From Vreelandella zhuhanensis (GTDB lineage Bacteria > Pseudomonadota > Gammaproteobacteria > Pseudomonadales > Halomonadaceae), in contig NZ_WTKP01000004.1 of the NCBI RefSeq assembly GCF_009793355.1, positions 186,001 to 250,000 of the forward strand: 64,000 bases of DNA, in the 5' to 3' direction. This document shows positions 14,779-23,871 of this stretch, one piece after another. Under the pieces are notes generated by a model. It saw only the letters and a program-made list of their open reading frames with translations. It made no database searches and was not told the origin of the DNA. The translations under genes and the position numbers were made by a program. The stretch's first letter is position 1, and the number at the start of each line of letters is the position of its first letter.

Positions 14779-16329
14779 ATGGCTCAAACTCAAACCGATT
14801 CACCTCCTCGCTCACATAAGCTAGGCGATCCCGTGGTGCTTGTATTGACCATCGGGTTCGTTCTCGCCTTTGTGCTGCTTTCGCTTTACGACACCGACCT
14901 GGTGGCCGACAGCATCAGCAGCGGCTTCGCCTGGACGGCGCTGACCCTGGGTTCTTATTTTCAGTTGCTGCTGATTCTGACGTTCTTCATTGCTATCGGC
15001 CTTGCCATGACGCCCGCCGCCAAGGCGCGTATCGGCAATCTCGATGCGCCGGAGATGAGTACGTTCAAGTGGCTCTCGATTATCTTGTGCACCTTGCTTG
15101 CCGGAGGTGGCGTCTTTTTTGCTGCCGGTGAACCGGTGTATCACTTCGTGGTGACGCCCCCGGCCTTCGATACCGAGGCAGGCACCGCCGAGGCGGTTGC
15201 CGGTGCCTTGGCGCAATCGTTCATGCATTGGGGATTTCTGGCCTGGGCGGTGCTCGGATCATTGTCTGCGGTCGTGCTGGCGCATGCGCACTACGTCAAA
15301 GGTGAGCCCCTGCAACCGCGTACCCTGCTCTACCCGGTGTTCGGCAAGCGCCTGATGCGCGGGCCGCTGGGCGGCGTAGTGGACGCCTGTTGCGTTATCG
15401 CGGTCGTGGCCGGCACGGTGGGACCCATCGGTTTTCTGGCGACCCAGATGAGTTACGGCCTGCATGAACTGTTTGGTTTGCCGCAAGGCTACCCGACTCA
15501 GCTGGGCATTCTGGGGGTATTGGGAGCTGTCTATGTCGGCTCAGCGGTCAGTGGCGTGCATCGCGGTATCCAGTTGCTCAGCCGTTTCAATGTGTTCCTG
15601 GCGCTGGCCATCGCTTTGGTCATCGTGGTGTTCGGTCCCACCCTGTTTCTGGTCAACAGCTACCTGCAAAGTACCGGCACTTACCTGAGTGAATTCTTCA
15701 CCATGGCGAGCATGACCGCAGAAACCGCACCGGCCTGGTGGATGCAATGGTGGACGGTGTTCTTCTTTGCCTGGTTCATCGGCTATGCGCCGTTGATGGC
15801 CATTTTCGTGGCGCGAATTTCTCGTGGCCGCACCATCCGTCAGATGATTCTGGCAGTGGCCGTCATTGCACCGATTGCCACCACTATCTGGTTCACCTTG
15901 CTGGGTGGTTCGGGCATTTATTATCAATTGACCGATACCATCGACCTCACCGAAGCGCTGAATAATTTCCAGTTCGATGTGGCGACCCTCACGGTGGCTC
16001 AGGCACTGCCCGGCGGCACCTGGATGGCATTCGCCATTCTGCTTCTGACCAGTATCTTCGTGGCCACGACCGGCGACTCCATGAGCTACTCGATTGCGAT
16101 GGTCGGCGCAGGCCATGACGCCCCGAGCTCTCTCATTCGGGCTTTCTGGGGGATCACCATGGCGCTGATGGCCGCCATTCTGCTGTACATGGGAGCCGGT
16201 CAAATCGGCGTGTTGCAACAATTCATCGTGCTTACCGCGATCCCGGTTTCCTTGATCCTGCTTCCCTCACTTTGGAAAGGGCCGCAAGCGGCTTATGCCA
16301 TGGCGCGCGAACAAGGGATTATTGATTAA
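14779..16329 (+). CDS. BCCT-family transporter (betaine/choline/carnitine type)
   Basis: A secondary transporter of about 516 residues with 12 predicted membrane helices. ATG 14779 (MAQTQTDSPPRSHKLGDPVV) gives a normal short cytoplasmic N-terminus; an in-frame GTG at 14734 would prepend an unlikely aromatic-rich peptide. Family features include GGGVFFAAGEPVYHFV, where the usual glycine-rich unwound helix 3 lies, and the tryptophan-rich signature TAPAWWMQWWTVFFFAWFIGYAPLMAIFVARISRGRTIRQ in helix 8 and the following loop. BCCT carriers take up compatible solutes or their precursors, which suits a halophile. It has no choline-oxidation genes next to it, so the substrate is not settled. Confidence 0.9.
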   Translation: MAQTQTDSPPRSHKLGDPVVLVLTIGFVLAFVLLSLYDTDLVADSISSGFAWTALTLGSYFQLLLILTFFIAIGLAMTPAAKARIGNLDAPEMSTFKWLSIILCTLLAGGGVFFAAGEPVYHFVVTPPAFDTEAGTAEAVAGALAQSFMHWGFLAWAVLGSLSAVVLAHAHYVKGEPLQPRTLLYPVFGKRLMRGPLGGVVDACCVIAVVAGTVGPIGFLATQMSYGLHELFGLPQGYPTQLGILGVLGAVYVGSAVSGVHRGIQLLSRFNVFLALAIALVIVVFGPTLFLVNSYLQSTGTYLSEFFTMASMTAETAPAWWMQWWTVFFFAWFIGYAPLMAIFVARISRGRTIRQMILAVAVIAPIATTIWFTLLGGSGIYYQLTDTIDLTEALNNFQFDVATLTVAQALPGGTWMAFAILLLTSIFVATTGDSMSYSIAMVGAGHDAPSSLIRAFWGITMALMAAILLYMGAGQIGVLQQFIVLTAIPVSLILLPSLWKGPQAAYAMAREQGIID

Positions 16330-16360
16330 CACGACATAAACCGCCGGTGTTTTGCCCATG

Positions 16361-16399
16361 AAAACGGGGCGCCGACTTTCGTCGACGCCCCGTTTTTTT
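16361..16399. terminator. Bidirectional terminator between BCCT gene and tct operon
   Basis: The stem CGGGGCGCCGAC/GTCGACGCCCCG (one mismatch, 4-nt loop) is followed by TTTTTTT on the plus strand and flanked by AAAA on the other side, so it can serve both convergent transcripts. Confidence 0.85.
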
Positions 16400-16408
16400 C
16401 GGTACTAC

Positions 16409-16453
16409 TCGCTTCCAGAAACAATCGCTTCCAGGATCAATCGCTTTCAGGCG
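16409..16453. repeat. Three degenerate 16-bp tandem repeats spanning the tctA stop codon
   Basis: TCGCTTCCAGAAACAA (16409-16424), TCGCTTCCAGGATCAA (16425-16440) and TCGCTTTCAGGCG (16441-16453). The tctA stop (TGA, 16437-16439 on the minus strand) lies in the second and its last codons in the third. Confidence 0.8.
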
Positions 16454-17960
16454 TACCTTCAGTGGGTGCCTTCATCCGGCGACGCAGGATGGGGCCCACG
16501 ATATAGGGCAGGATCAAGCCCAGTGCCGCGAAGACCCACAAACCGATGGCCAGCCCGCTGTCCCACAGAATCATCCAGTCACCGTCGGAGATGTCCATGG
16601 CATGGCGCAGGTTCTTCTCCATTTCCGGCCCCAGCAACAAGCCGAGGATCACCGGCACCAAGGGAATCTCCAGCTTGCGCAGTACGTAACCGCCCACCCC
16701 GAAGGCCACCATGAAGTAAAGGTCGAATATGGTGTTGCTGATCGAGTAGATGCCCACGAAAGCCACCATGGTGACGATCGGCAGCAGGTACATCGGCGGC
16801 ACCGAAAGCAGCTTGACGAAGATGCCCACCAGCGGAATGTTGAGCACCAGCAGCAGGAAGTTACCGATCAACAATGCCGCGATCACGCCCCAGACGATGT
16901 CGGCGTTCTGGGTGAACATCAAGGGTCCCGGGGTGATGTTGAGCGAGATCAACAGCGCCAAGAGTACCGCCGTGGTACCGCTGCCCGGTACGCCAAGAGT
17001 CAGCATGGGCACCAAGGCACCGCTGGAAGCGGCGTTGTTGCCGGCTTCGGGAGCCGCCACACCGCGTGGGTCGCCTTGTCCGAAATAGCCTTTCTTGCCC
17101 AGCACACGCTTTTCCAGGGTATAGCTGATGAAGCTACCCAAGGAGGCACCGGCGCCCGGCAATACCCCGGCGACAAACCCCAGCACCCCACCACGGAAGC
17201 TGGTGGGCAGGATATCGCGGATATCCTTCCAGGAAAGCGAGAGCCTATTGACCTGCATCTTTTCCTTGCCGCCACCGGCGCGTTCCTCGATGAAGAACAG
17301 CAGCTCGGAAATGGCGAACAGCCCCACGATGGCGATGATGAAGTCCACGCCCTCGAAGAGCTCGAGCACGCCGAAGGTGTAGCGCGGTACCCCGGTGTTA
17401 TCGATGCCGACAGTCGCGATCATCAGGCCGATACAGGCGGCGACCACCGTCTTGATGGGGTTCTTGCCGGTGATTCCGCCAAGGGTGGCGAACGCCAGCA
17501 AGAAGAGCGCGAAATATTCCGCCGGGCCGAACGTCAGGGCGAAGTTGGCCAGCAGCGGTGCCAGCAGGATCAGACCGATAGTGGCGATCAGGCTACCCAC
17601 AAACGAGGCCACGGCGGAGATCGCCAGCGCCTCGGAGGCCTTGCCCTTCTGGGCCATGGGGTAGCCGTCCAGGCAGGTCATCATCGCCGGCTCATCGCCG
17701 GGAATATTCAGCAGAATCGACGAAATGCGCCCGCCGTACATGGCCCCGGCATACACCGAGGTCAGCATGATCAGGGCAGTTTCCGGGGCCAGCCCCAGAC
17801 TGAAGGCCAGCGGAATCAGGATGGCCACGCCATTGGCCGGGCCCAACCCCGGCAAGGCACCGATCAGGGTACCCAGAAAAGCGCCAAGCAAAGCGAACAT
17901 CAGGTTATGCGGCTGCAGAGCAACGCCGAAACCGTCCATCAGATAGCCGAGGGTTTCCAT
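16437..17960 (-). CDS. tctA: Tripartite tricarboxylate transporter large permease TctA
   Basis: A 507-residue membrane protein with about 12 helices and the TctA hallmarks: GTLIGALPGLGPANGVAILIPLAF near residues 30-53, MYGGRISSILLNIPGDEPAMMTCLDGYPMA around 75-104, and a second glycine/proline-rich motif GVLGFVAGVLPGAGASLGSFISYTLEKR. It is the main transport subunit. It is the last gene of the tctCBA operon; its ATG lies right at the end of tctB (shared base at 17960). Its 3' end carries a degenerate tandem repeat and runs into the bidirectional terminator. Confidence 0.95.
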   Translation of the reverse strand: METLGYLMDGFGVALQPHNLMFALLGAFLGTLIGALPGLGPANGVAILIPLAFSLGLAPETALIMLTSVYAGAMYGGRISSILLNIPGDEPAMMTCLDGYPMAQKGKASEALAISAVASFVGSLIATIGLILLAPLLANFALTFGPAEYFALFLLAFATLGGITGKNPIKTVVAACIGLMIATVGIDNTGVPRYTFGVLELFEGVDFIIAIVGLFAISELLFFIEERAGGGKEKMQVNRLSLSWKDIRDILPTSFRGGVLGFVAGVLPGAGASLGSFISYTLEKRVLGKKGYFGQGDPRGVAAPEAGNNAASSGALVPMLTLGVPGSGTTAVLLALLISLNITPGPLMFTQNADIVWGVIAALLIGNFLLLVLNIPLVGIFVKLLSVPPMYLLPIVTMVAFVGIYSISNTIFDLYFMVAFGVGGYVLRKLEIPLVPVILGLLLGPEMEKNLRHAMDISDGDWMILWDSGLAIGLWVFAALGLILPYIVGPILRRRMKAPTEGTPESD

Positions 17961-18412
17961 CAGTTCACCTCCAGGAACGAAAGCAGACCCAACGGCAAAG
18001 CGAGATCAAGCGCAAAACTGAACAGGAAGTACACCACCACCCCCGAGACTGCCCCGGTGATATAAGCATTGACCGGGGGCGCGCCCATCCGCCAGCAAAG
18101 CGTTCCCACCGCCAGCGTGGTGCTGATGATGAAGCCCAATGGCTGAAGCAGCATGGCATACAGCAGCAATACTCCCACGGCGATAATCAGCTCGATGCCG
18201 GTACGGCTCCAGGGCCAGGCATTGTCGGGATCGGGGCGTACGATCAGATACAGGCTGGAAAGCGCCAGCACTATGGCCAGCAACTTGGGAAAAGTATCGG
18301 GGCCGACGGCCTCGGCCCCCCCGAACGGTTCCGGGAACTGAGTCGCGGCCCAGCCGTACGCGACGGCCAGGACGATCATCAGGACCCCAAAGATGCGGTC
18401 GTTGAAGGTCAT
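17960..18412 (-). CDS. tctB: Tripartite tricarboxylate transporter small permease TctB
   Basis: A 150-residue membrane protein with four predicted helices (about 10-28, 40-58, 75-105 and 122-142). It begins MTFNDRIFGVLMIVLAVAYG, typical of TctB. It overlaps tctC by one base at its start and tctA by one base at its end, so the three genes are tightly coupled. Confidence 0.92.
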   Translation of the reverse strand: MTFNDRIFGVLMIVLAVAYGWAATQFPEPFGGAEAVGPDTFPKLLAIVLALSSLYLIVRPDPDNAWPWSRTGIELIIAVGVLLLYAMLLQPLGFIISTTLAVGTLCWRMGAPPVNAYITGAVSGVVVYFLFSFALDLALPLGLLSFLEVN

Positions 18413-19413
18413 TACTGAATCAATCCGATATCTTTGGAAAGCTGTTCGATGTCCTTGATCTGATTGAGCACGAATTCCTCGAATTCACCCGCGGTCATGT
18501 GGAAAGGCATCAAACCGTTCTGGGTCATGACGTTCTGCCATTCCTCGCTCTGGTAGATGGTGTCCATGGCATCGGTCCAGTACGCCTCGGCGTCTTCGGA
18601 GATATCCGCCGGCATGTAGAAGCCACGCCAGTTGGGACCCAGGGCATCGATGCCCTGCTCACGGGCGGTGGGGATGTCGGACAGATCGCCGGGTAGGCGC
18701 TCTTCGGAGAGGACTGCCAAGACACGCAGGTCACCGGATTCCATGAACCCCTGGGCTTCGGTGACATCGCCGGTAAAGGCATCAACGTGCCCACCGATCA
18801 CCTGGGTCAAGGCTTCGCCGCCGTTGTTGTACGACAGATAGGCAATGCGCGGGAGGTTTTCGACATCGGCTGCCTGGGCGGCAATCAACACTTTGAGATG
18901 GTCCCAGCCGCCCTTGGCGCTACCACCGGCGAACTTGACGCTACGCGGGTCTTCCTTGAGCGAGTCCATCAGTTCGTTGAGGTCATCAATCTCGGAATCG
19001 GCAGCCACGGCAATAATCCCGTAATCCGCGCCCAGAGCACCGATCCAGTTGACCATATCGGCGGACAGCCCCGGGAATTGCCCTTGGGCCAGACGCGTGG
19101 TGGTGGCAGTGGAGGCTGCGACCAGCAGATGGTCGTCACCGGCGCGCTTGCTCACGGTATGGGCAAACGCCACGCCGCCGCCGGCACCAGCCATGTTGAT
19201 GGTCTGGACATTCGCCGGGACCAGATCGAGCTCCTGCATGACGTTACCCACGCTGCGGCAGGTAAAGTCCCAGCCACCGCCCGGGTCGGAGGGGGCGATA
19301 CATTCCACCTTACCCTCCGGTTCGAAGGCGGCGGCAGTGCTGGAAAAAGTGGTAACAGCGGCTAGCGGCAGGGCCAGCAGGGTTACGTACTTCAAGGAAG
19401 GCTTGAGGGTCAT
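18412..19413 (-). CDS. tctC: Tripartite tricarboxylate transporter substrate-binding protein TctC
   Basis: A periplasmic receptor of 333 residues. ATG 19413 is preferred, with GTGGAG seven bases upstream; the in-frame GTG at 19425 is part of that SD. The signal peptide is MTLKPSLKYVTLLALPLAAV..., ending near AAA-FEPEG. The mature protein has the TctC/BugT pattern: ECIAPSDPGGGWDFTCRSVG, VPANVQTINMAGAGGGVAF (beta-strand and P-loop-like ligand contacts) and the late segment LTQVIGGHVDAFTGDVTEA. Synthesised first in the operon, as usual for a receptor needed in excess. The ligand is a tri- or dicarboxylate such as citrate; not certain. Confidence 0.94.
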   Translation of the reverse strand: MTLKPSLKYVTLLALPLAAVTTFSSTAAAFEPEGKVECIAPSDPGGGWDFTCRSVGNVMQELDLVPANVQTINMAGAGGGVAFAHTVSKRAGDDHLLVAASTATTTRLAQGQFPGLSADMVNWIGALGADYGIIAVAADSEIDDLNELMDSLKEDPRSVKFAGGSAKGGWDHLKVLIAAQAADVENLPRIAYLSYNNGGEALTQVIGGHVDAFTGDVTEAQGFMESGDLRVLAVLSEERLPGDLSDIPTAREQGIDALGPNWRGFYMPADISEDAEAYWTDAMDTIYQSEEWQNVMTQNGLMPFHMTAGEFEEFVLNQIKDIEQLSKDIGLIQ

Positions 19414-19448
19414 GGCGTTCTCCACGTTTCAATCTGTTTTTGTAGTGA

Positions 19449-19475
19449 TGCGTGTTGTGGTGCTGCGTGTTGTGG
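19449..19475 (-). promoter_or_regulatory. Direct repeat upstream of tctC, candidate regulator site
   Basis: TGCGTGTTGTGG occurs twice (19449-19460 and 19464-19475), a 15-bp period, about 36 bp upstream of tctC. Direct repeats of this kind are plausible binding sites for the adjacent CitB/DcuR-type regulator. This is inferred from position only. Confidence 0.35.
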
Positions 19476-19596
19476 CGATGTCTGGCACTTCACGCTGCGA
19501 ACGTTAGAAGAATGCAGACCCTGGCGACAAGCTTGTGAACATAAAGCACAAAAAGAGCATTGTGAGCATTTTGTTCATTCTGTTCACGGACGCTTC

Positions 19597-19632
19597 TCAA
19601 GGCTTTTTCAAGGGCTTTCTTAAGGGCTTTCC
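19597..19632. repeat. Three degenerate 12-bp tandem repeats spanning the response-regulator stop codon
   Basis: TCAAGGCTTTTT, CAAGGGCTTTCT and TAAGGGCTTTCC are contiguous (19597-19608, 19609-19620, 19621-19632). The regulator's stop (TAA on the minus strand, 19620-19622) straddles the second and third units. Confidence 0.8.
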
Positions 19633-20351
19633 AGCCAGCCGGTGGTATCCGCCTGCAACCGATAACGTCGCTCGGGCCTACCAACATCACCGTAGCCCAG
19701 TTCCGCTTCCACCACCTGTACCGATACCAGAAATTCCAGATAGCGCCGCGCCGTGGAACGACTTGCGCCCATGGCGCGCGCCACCTGCATGGCAGCCAGC
19801 GGTTCAGGCACTTGTTTGAGCGCTTCCACCACCGAGCGTAGCGTCAGGCGGTCGATGCCTTTGGGCAAGGCACGCGTCCCTGCGTTTGATGAGTTTTCCG
19901 GGCGTAGCCTGGCCAAGGCGCGATCCAGTTCTTCCTGGCTCATTTCCCCCTGGGCCGCCAAGGCACTCCGCTCACGGCGAAAGCGCGCCAGCATCTGCGC
20001 CATACGTGCAGCTTCGGTAGGCTTGATCAAGTAATCGAACACCCCGCCGCGCAAAGCTTCGCTGATGGTTTCCACCTCGCGTGCGGCGGTGACCATGACG
20101 ATATCCACCTGGACGTAATCGCGACGCAGCGCCCAGAGCAGTTCCAGGCCTTCCACATCGGGCAGATAAGCATCCAGCAATACCAGCTGAATATTTGATG
20201 AATGGCGCGCCATCAGCTCGCGGGCTTCCACCCCGTTGCGGGCCACGGCGACCACCTCAAAACCCGGGCTTTGTTCGATAAAGGCACGATGGATATCAGC
20301 GATTCGAAAGTCGTCTTCTATGATCAGGATTCCGTAATTCGAAGCGGGCAT
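19620..20351 (-). CDS. CitB/DcuR-type response regulator, probable regulator of tctCBA
   Basis: About 243 residues: a receiver domain (IIEDDFRIADIHRAFI with the acidic pocket, phospho-acceptor Asp in VLLDAYLPDVEG, T in VTAA, K in LIKPTE) followed by a linker and a C-terminal winged-helix-like DNA-binding region (SVVEALKQVPEPLAAMQVARAMGASRSTARRYLEFL). This is the DpiA/DcuR/CitB architecture rather than the OmpR-type TctD that often accompanies tct genes. ATG 20351 is preferred because AGGAGGAGG lies directly before it; ATG 20375 lacks an SD. It lies just downstream of its sensor kinase gene and immediately upstream of tctC on the same strand, implying control of the transporter. Confidence 0.88.
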   Translation of the reverse strand: MPASNYGILIIEDDFRIADIHRAFIEQSPGFEVVAVARNGVEARELMARHSSNIQLVLLDAYLPDVEGLELLWALRRDYVQVDIVMVTAAREVETISEALRGGVFDYLIKPTEAARMAQMLARFRRERSALAAQGEMSQEELDRALARLRPENSSNAGTRALPKGIDRLTLRSVVEALKQVPEPLAAMQVARAMGASRSTARRYLEFLVSVQVVEAELGYGDVGRPERRYRLQADTTGWLESP

Positions 20352-20399
20352 CCCTCCTCCTGCGATGTCGGGCATCGTCTTGTCATGGTTGGCGTGGGG

Positions 20400-22097
20400 T
20401 CAGGCAAAACCGGCTGGTGCGCGACACAGTGAGCGGTCGAGCACCACGATAAAGCAGGCCCCGCCCAGCTCGCTTTCCTCCAGCGTGATGGCACCGCCAT
20501 GTTCACGGCATAGCCGCGCCACCAGCGCCAGGCCGATGCCACGGTGCTTGCCCGGCTTGGTCGAATAGCCTTCGCGAAAGATGTGTTCAATGTCCTCCGG
20601 CGGTACGCCCGGGCCATTGTCTTCCACCTCGATCAACAGCTGCTCGCCCAGGTCGGTGAAAAACAATCGCACCTGAGGCTCATCGGAGGCTCCCTGCAAG
20701 GCGGCGTGGCAGGCGTTATCCAGAAGGTTGCCTACCACGCTCATCAGCACTTCCTGGCCGGTGGCGGTCAACGGTTGGGAAAGCGAGCTTTGTTCGTCGA
20801 TTTCCAGGCTGACACCAAGCTCCCGGGCCCGGGTCAGCTTGCCCAACAAGGTGCCGCTCAGCACGGCATCGGCGACATGCCGCATCAGGAAATTCATCTG
20901 CGCCTGGGCACGTTCGCTTTCCTGATGGATCAATGCCAGGGCGTCGTCGATGCGATCAAGCTGCAACAACCCCGAGATGGTATACAGCTTGTTGGAAAAT
21001 TCATGGGCCTGAGCGCGCAGCATGTCCACGTCGCGACTGGCCTGACTAAGCGCCTGGGAAAGATCGACGATTTCACGGCGGCTACGAAAGGTCGCCACCG
21101 CTCCTTCGATCTCGCCTTCATAGGAAATAGGCACCCGGTTGACGACCACCGGATGGTCCCCCAGCCACATTTGCTGATCGAACTGCTGCTCTCCTCGCTC
21201 CAGTACTTCAAGCAAGCGCGAATTAGGCACCACCGCCTGAATGTGCTGGCCCAGCACGGCTTTTTCGGTAATGGCCAAACCCAGAAAGCGCCGCGCCTGC
21301 TGATTGACCAAGGTGATGCGCCCTTCCCGATTGATCGCCAGGATACCTTCGTGGATTGACTGCAGGATGGCCTCTTTCTCCATGGCCAGGCGGGCGATTT
21401 CATGCGGTTCCAGCCCCAGAATCACTTTCTTCAGATGGCGCGAGAGCAGGTAGGCCCCGGCAAATCCGAGCACGATCATCGCCGCCACCAACCACCAGCC
21501 GAAGCTGGTATGACGCCCCACGTCCATGGCGATTCGGTCAAGCATGAAGCCCACCGAGACCAGCCCGAGGATATTGCCTTCGCCGTCGAAGACCGGCGTC
21601 TTGCCGCGGATCGCCTTACCCAGCGAGCCGGTGGCTTCGGAGACGTAGGATTCGCCGTGAAGCAAGGCTCGCTGGTTGTCACCGCCCACCATCGGCAAGC
21701 CAATCCGCTCGGGCAAGGGGTGGGAGTAGCGCACCCCCTGGGTATTGCCCACCACCACATAGCGCGCTCCGGTTCTCAGGCGAATGCGCTCGGCAATCGG
21801 CTGGATGGTCGCGGCAGGGTTCTCATCGGAGAAGGCATCGATCAGCGTGGGGATACTCGCCACGCTCTTGGCCACCGCCAGGGCACGTTCGCCCATCTGG
21901 TCGCTGATGATCTCCGCCTTGCGATGATTGAGGTAAGTACCTTGGGCCAGCAACATCCCCGCCAGCAGTACCCCGACGAGCACCATGACCTGCAAGCGGA
22001 AGCTACGCGTCAGCCAGCTTCGCCGGGCACGCGCTCGGCGCCAACGCTGAATGTCGGCAATGGTTCGATAGCGAGGGGAGGACATGGCGGTACTCAT
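20400..22097 (-). CDS. Sensor histidine kinase, DcuS/CitA/DpiB family
   Basis: A 565-residue membrane kinase. It has a basic N-terminus, TM1 at about 34-52, a periplasmic sensory domain of about 130 residues (ARYVVVGNTQGVRYSHPLPERIGLPMVGG is characteristic of citrate/dicarboxylate sensors), TM2 at about 198-218, a cytosolic PAS domain (about 240-340; SIHEGILAINREGRITLVN) and the kinase core. The H-box is AHEFSNKLYTISGLLQL, the N-box NLLDNACHAAL, and G-boxes EDNGPGVPPEDIEHIF and GIGLALV. It pairs with the CitB-type regulator gene 48 bp downstream. The periplasmic domain type suggests it senses a carboxylate, consistent with control of tctCBA. The start could be the second ATG four codons in. 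Confidence 0.92.
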   Translation of the reverse strand: MSTAMSSPRYRTIADIQRWRRARARRSWLTRSFRLQVMVLVGVLLAGMLLAQGTYLNHRKAEIISDQMGERALAVAKSVASIPTLIDAFSDENPAATIQPIAERIRLRTGARYVVVGNTQGVRYSHPLPERIGLPMVGGDNQRALLHGESYVSEATGSLGKAIRGKTPVFDGEGNILGLVSVGFMLDRIAMDVGRHTSFGWWLVAAMIVLGFAGAYLLSRHLKKVILGLEPHEIARLAMEKEAILQSIHEGILAINREGRITLVNQQARRFLGLAITEKAVLGQHIQAVVPNSRLLEVLERGEQQFDQQMWLGDHPVVVNRVPISYEGEIEGAVATFRSRREIVDLSQALSQASRDVDMLRAQAHEFSNKLYTISGLLQLDRIDDALALIHQESERAQAQMNFLMRHVADAVLSGTLLGKLTRARELGVSLEIDEQSSLSQPLTATGQEVLMSVVGNLLDNACHAALQGASDEPQVRLFFTDLGEQLLIEVEDNGPGVPPEDIEHIFREGYSTKPGKHRGIGLALVARLCREHGGAITLEESELGGACFIVVLDRSLCRAPAGFA

Positions 22098-22466
22098 CGG
22101 CGGTTGCTGCGCCAGTATGGCACGCCCGATGTTTGAGGTTAATCGATGCCTTTTGTTACTGAACTAGTCTAATCGATACTCACCTAGTGTGCTGTCCCAG
22201 AAATAAGCGAGCAAATTCGTTTGGCCTCTACAAGAATGAACTCGGCGCCGTCACTGAGATTACACAGTAGAGAGAAATCTCTGCCACAATCAAAATAGTC
22301 GACCTTGGGCTGTGAAGCTGGTTAGGAGGATTTGGTGTCAGGCTGTTCTGGGCAAAATGGATCCAGGAGTTGGTGGTGCGTGCACTACTGCCTGATAGGG
22401 GCTGGGCCTTTGGCGTGGTAGGCGCGCAGCGGCCGGGCTGATGACAGCCATGATCTGGAGATAACA
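22098..22466. other. Intergenic region between the sensor kinase and ZIP genes
   Basis: About 370 bp containing the divergent promoters. No supportable gene: a 95-codon minus-strand frame here (22228-22515) overlaps the ZIP start and looks random. The stretch TGCTGTCCCAGAAATAAGC (about 22191) and the later GGCTGTTCTGGG resemble parts of old IS ends but do not form a clear element. An SD (GGAG) precedes the ZIP ATG. Confidence 0.4.
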
Positions 22467-23195
22467 ATGGAAAATAGCTTCTGGACGGCTTTTGGCGCCA
22501 GTGCTCTGGCGGCACTGGTGACGGGTATCGGTATCTACACCATTCGCCGCTTCGAGGACTGGGGCCGCAAATACAGCATTTACTTTGTGTGCTTCGCCGC
22601 CGGTGTGCTGATCTCAGTATCCTTCCTACACATTATTCCCAAGTCTTTCGAATTGAGTCCCTATGCCCCCGGCTATCTGCTCGGCGGGTTCGTGTTGATG
22701 CACCTTTTCAACCGTTTCATCACCGCCTTCGTGTGCGAGCGCGGCACGAACCCGGCTTACGGCATCGGTCTGGTACCCATGATCGGTATCGGGTTGCACT
22801 CGTTCATCGACGGCTTTGTCTACTCCATCACTTTCAGCGTTAGTATGTTCACCGGCGTACTGGCCGCCATCGGCATGGTGCTGCATGAGTTTCCCGAAGG
22901 CATCATTACCTATTTATTATTGTTACGCGGTGGCTTCAGCGAGAAGGCCGCGCTCATTCTGGCGGTCATTGCCGCGTCACTGTCCACGCCGCTTGGCATG
23001 CTGGTCTCCTGGCCCTTTATCAGTCAGATCGACAAACCACTGCTCGGTGTCCTGCTCTCCCTGTCTGCCGGCGCGCTGGTCTACGTGGGCGCCACGCATC
23101 TGTTGCCGCAGGCGGAGAAGGAACACCGCAAGTACAGCCTGTGTGCGCTGGGTACCGGCATCCTGGTGGCTGTGCTTATCGTACTGTCGAAATAG
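22467..23195 (+). CDS. ZIP-family divalent metal transporter
   Basis: A 242-residue inner-membrane protein with about eight helices. The ZIP metal-binding signatures are present: HSFIDGFVYSITF in helix IV (about 112-124) and HEFPEGIITYLLL in helix V (about 143-155). It lacks the long histidine-rich loop of many eukaryotic ZIPs, as usual in bacteria. ZIP proteins move Zn, Fe, Mn or Co into the cytosol; which metal is not readable. GGAG lies eight bases before ATG 22467. No metal-sensor gene is adjacent. Confidence 0.88.
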   Translation: MENSFWTAFGASALAALVTGIGIYTIRRFEDWGRKYSIYFVCFAAGVLISVSFLHIIPKSFELSPYAPGYLLGGFVLMHLFNRFITAFVCERGTNPAYGIGLVPMIGIGLHSFIDGFVYSITFSVSMFTGVLAAIGMVLHEFPEGIITYLLLLRGGFSEKAALILAVIAASLSTPLGMLVSWPFISQIDKPLLGVLLSLSAGALVYVGATHLLPQAEKEHRKYSLCALGTGILVAVLIVLSK

Positions 23196-23448
23196 AGGCC
23201 GCTGATTCGATTCTTGTAAAGGTCAAACGAATTTTCTCGCTTATTTCTAGGACGTCACATTCGCGTGGTCCCTATTTCATGACGTTAATTAAATTGAAAT
23301 TTTCGCCATGGCCGACTAGCTTTTTTAGAGCATGCAAGCTTGAACGCTCGGGTATTGCATCAGCGCTGAAGCAAAAGGGAAAGCAGGTAACACAAGCACC
23401 CGGCTAACGCGCTTCAAGTGATTGATTAAACGTAAAGGGAGACTAACG

Positions 23449-23871
23449 ATGCAAGCCAAAGAAGTCATGACCACACGCCCGGAGTACCTGAATGCGGACG
23501 TATCCATCCGCGAAGTCGCTGAACTGATGCGCGATACCGACTCCGGCTTTGAGCCTCTCGTCCGGGGTGCAAAAGTGGAAGGGGTACTCACCGACCGGGA
23601 TATCGCCATCCGCGGCATTGCCGAAGGCAAGAATCCCGAAGACAACGCAACCGATATCGCGACGCAAGCTGCTCTCTATACTTTTTCAGACACGGATGTG
23701 GTGGATGTGCTGAAGAACATGCAGGAGCAGAAGGTCCAGCGTCTCCTGGTACTCAAGAGCCCGGACCAAAAGGATTTGGTGGGTATTATTACCGTGGGTG
23801 ATATTGCCGATCAGTGTAAAGAGGAGGCAGTGGCCAAGGAGCTGGTTAACTGTGCCCAGCATTATCGTTAA
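23449..23871 (+). CDS. Tandem CBS-domain protein
   Basis: A 140-residue cytosolic protein made of two CBS motifs. It begins MQAKEVMTTRPEYLNADVSI (residues 1-20), with GVLTDRDIAIRGIAEGKNP in CBS1 and VGIITVGDIADQC in CBS2. Such stand-alone pairs bind adenine nucleotides and serve as energy or stress sensors. ATG 23449 is chosen because GGGAGA lies just upstream; a start at 23422 would read through that SD. A triplicated 13-bp repeat lies across its stop codon. Confidence 0.88.
   Translation: MQAKEVMTTRPEYLNADVSIREVAELMRDTDSGFEPLVRGAKVEGVLTDRDIAIRGIAEGKNPEDNATDIATQAALYTFSDTDVVDVLKNMQEQKVQRLLVLKSPDQKDLVGIITVGDIADQCKEEAVAKELVNCAQHYR

Noticed and set aside
16602..18065. A 487-codon plus-strand frame opposite tctA/tctB
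   Set aside because: Composition is Gln/His/Gly-rich and repetitive, as expected from the antisense of GC-rich coding DNA; tctA and tctB on the other strand are certain.
22191..22380. Possible IS remnant between the sensor kinase and the ZIP gene
   Set aside because: Short resemblance to IS end sequences only; no transposase residues or target duplication could be supported.
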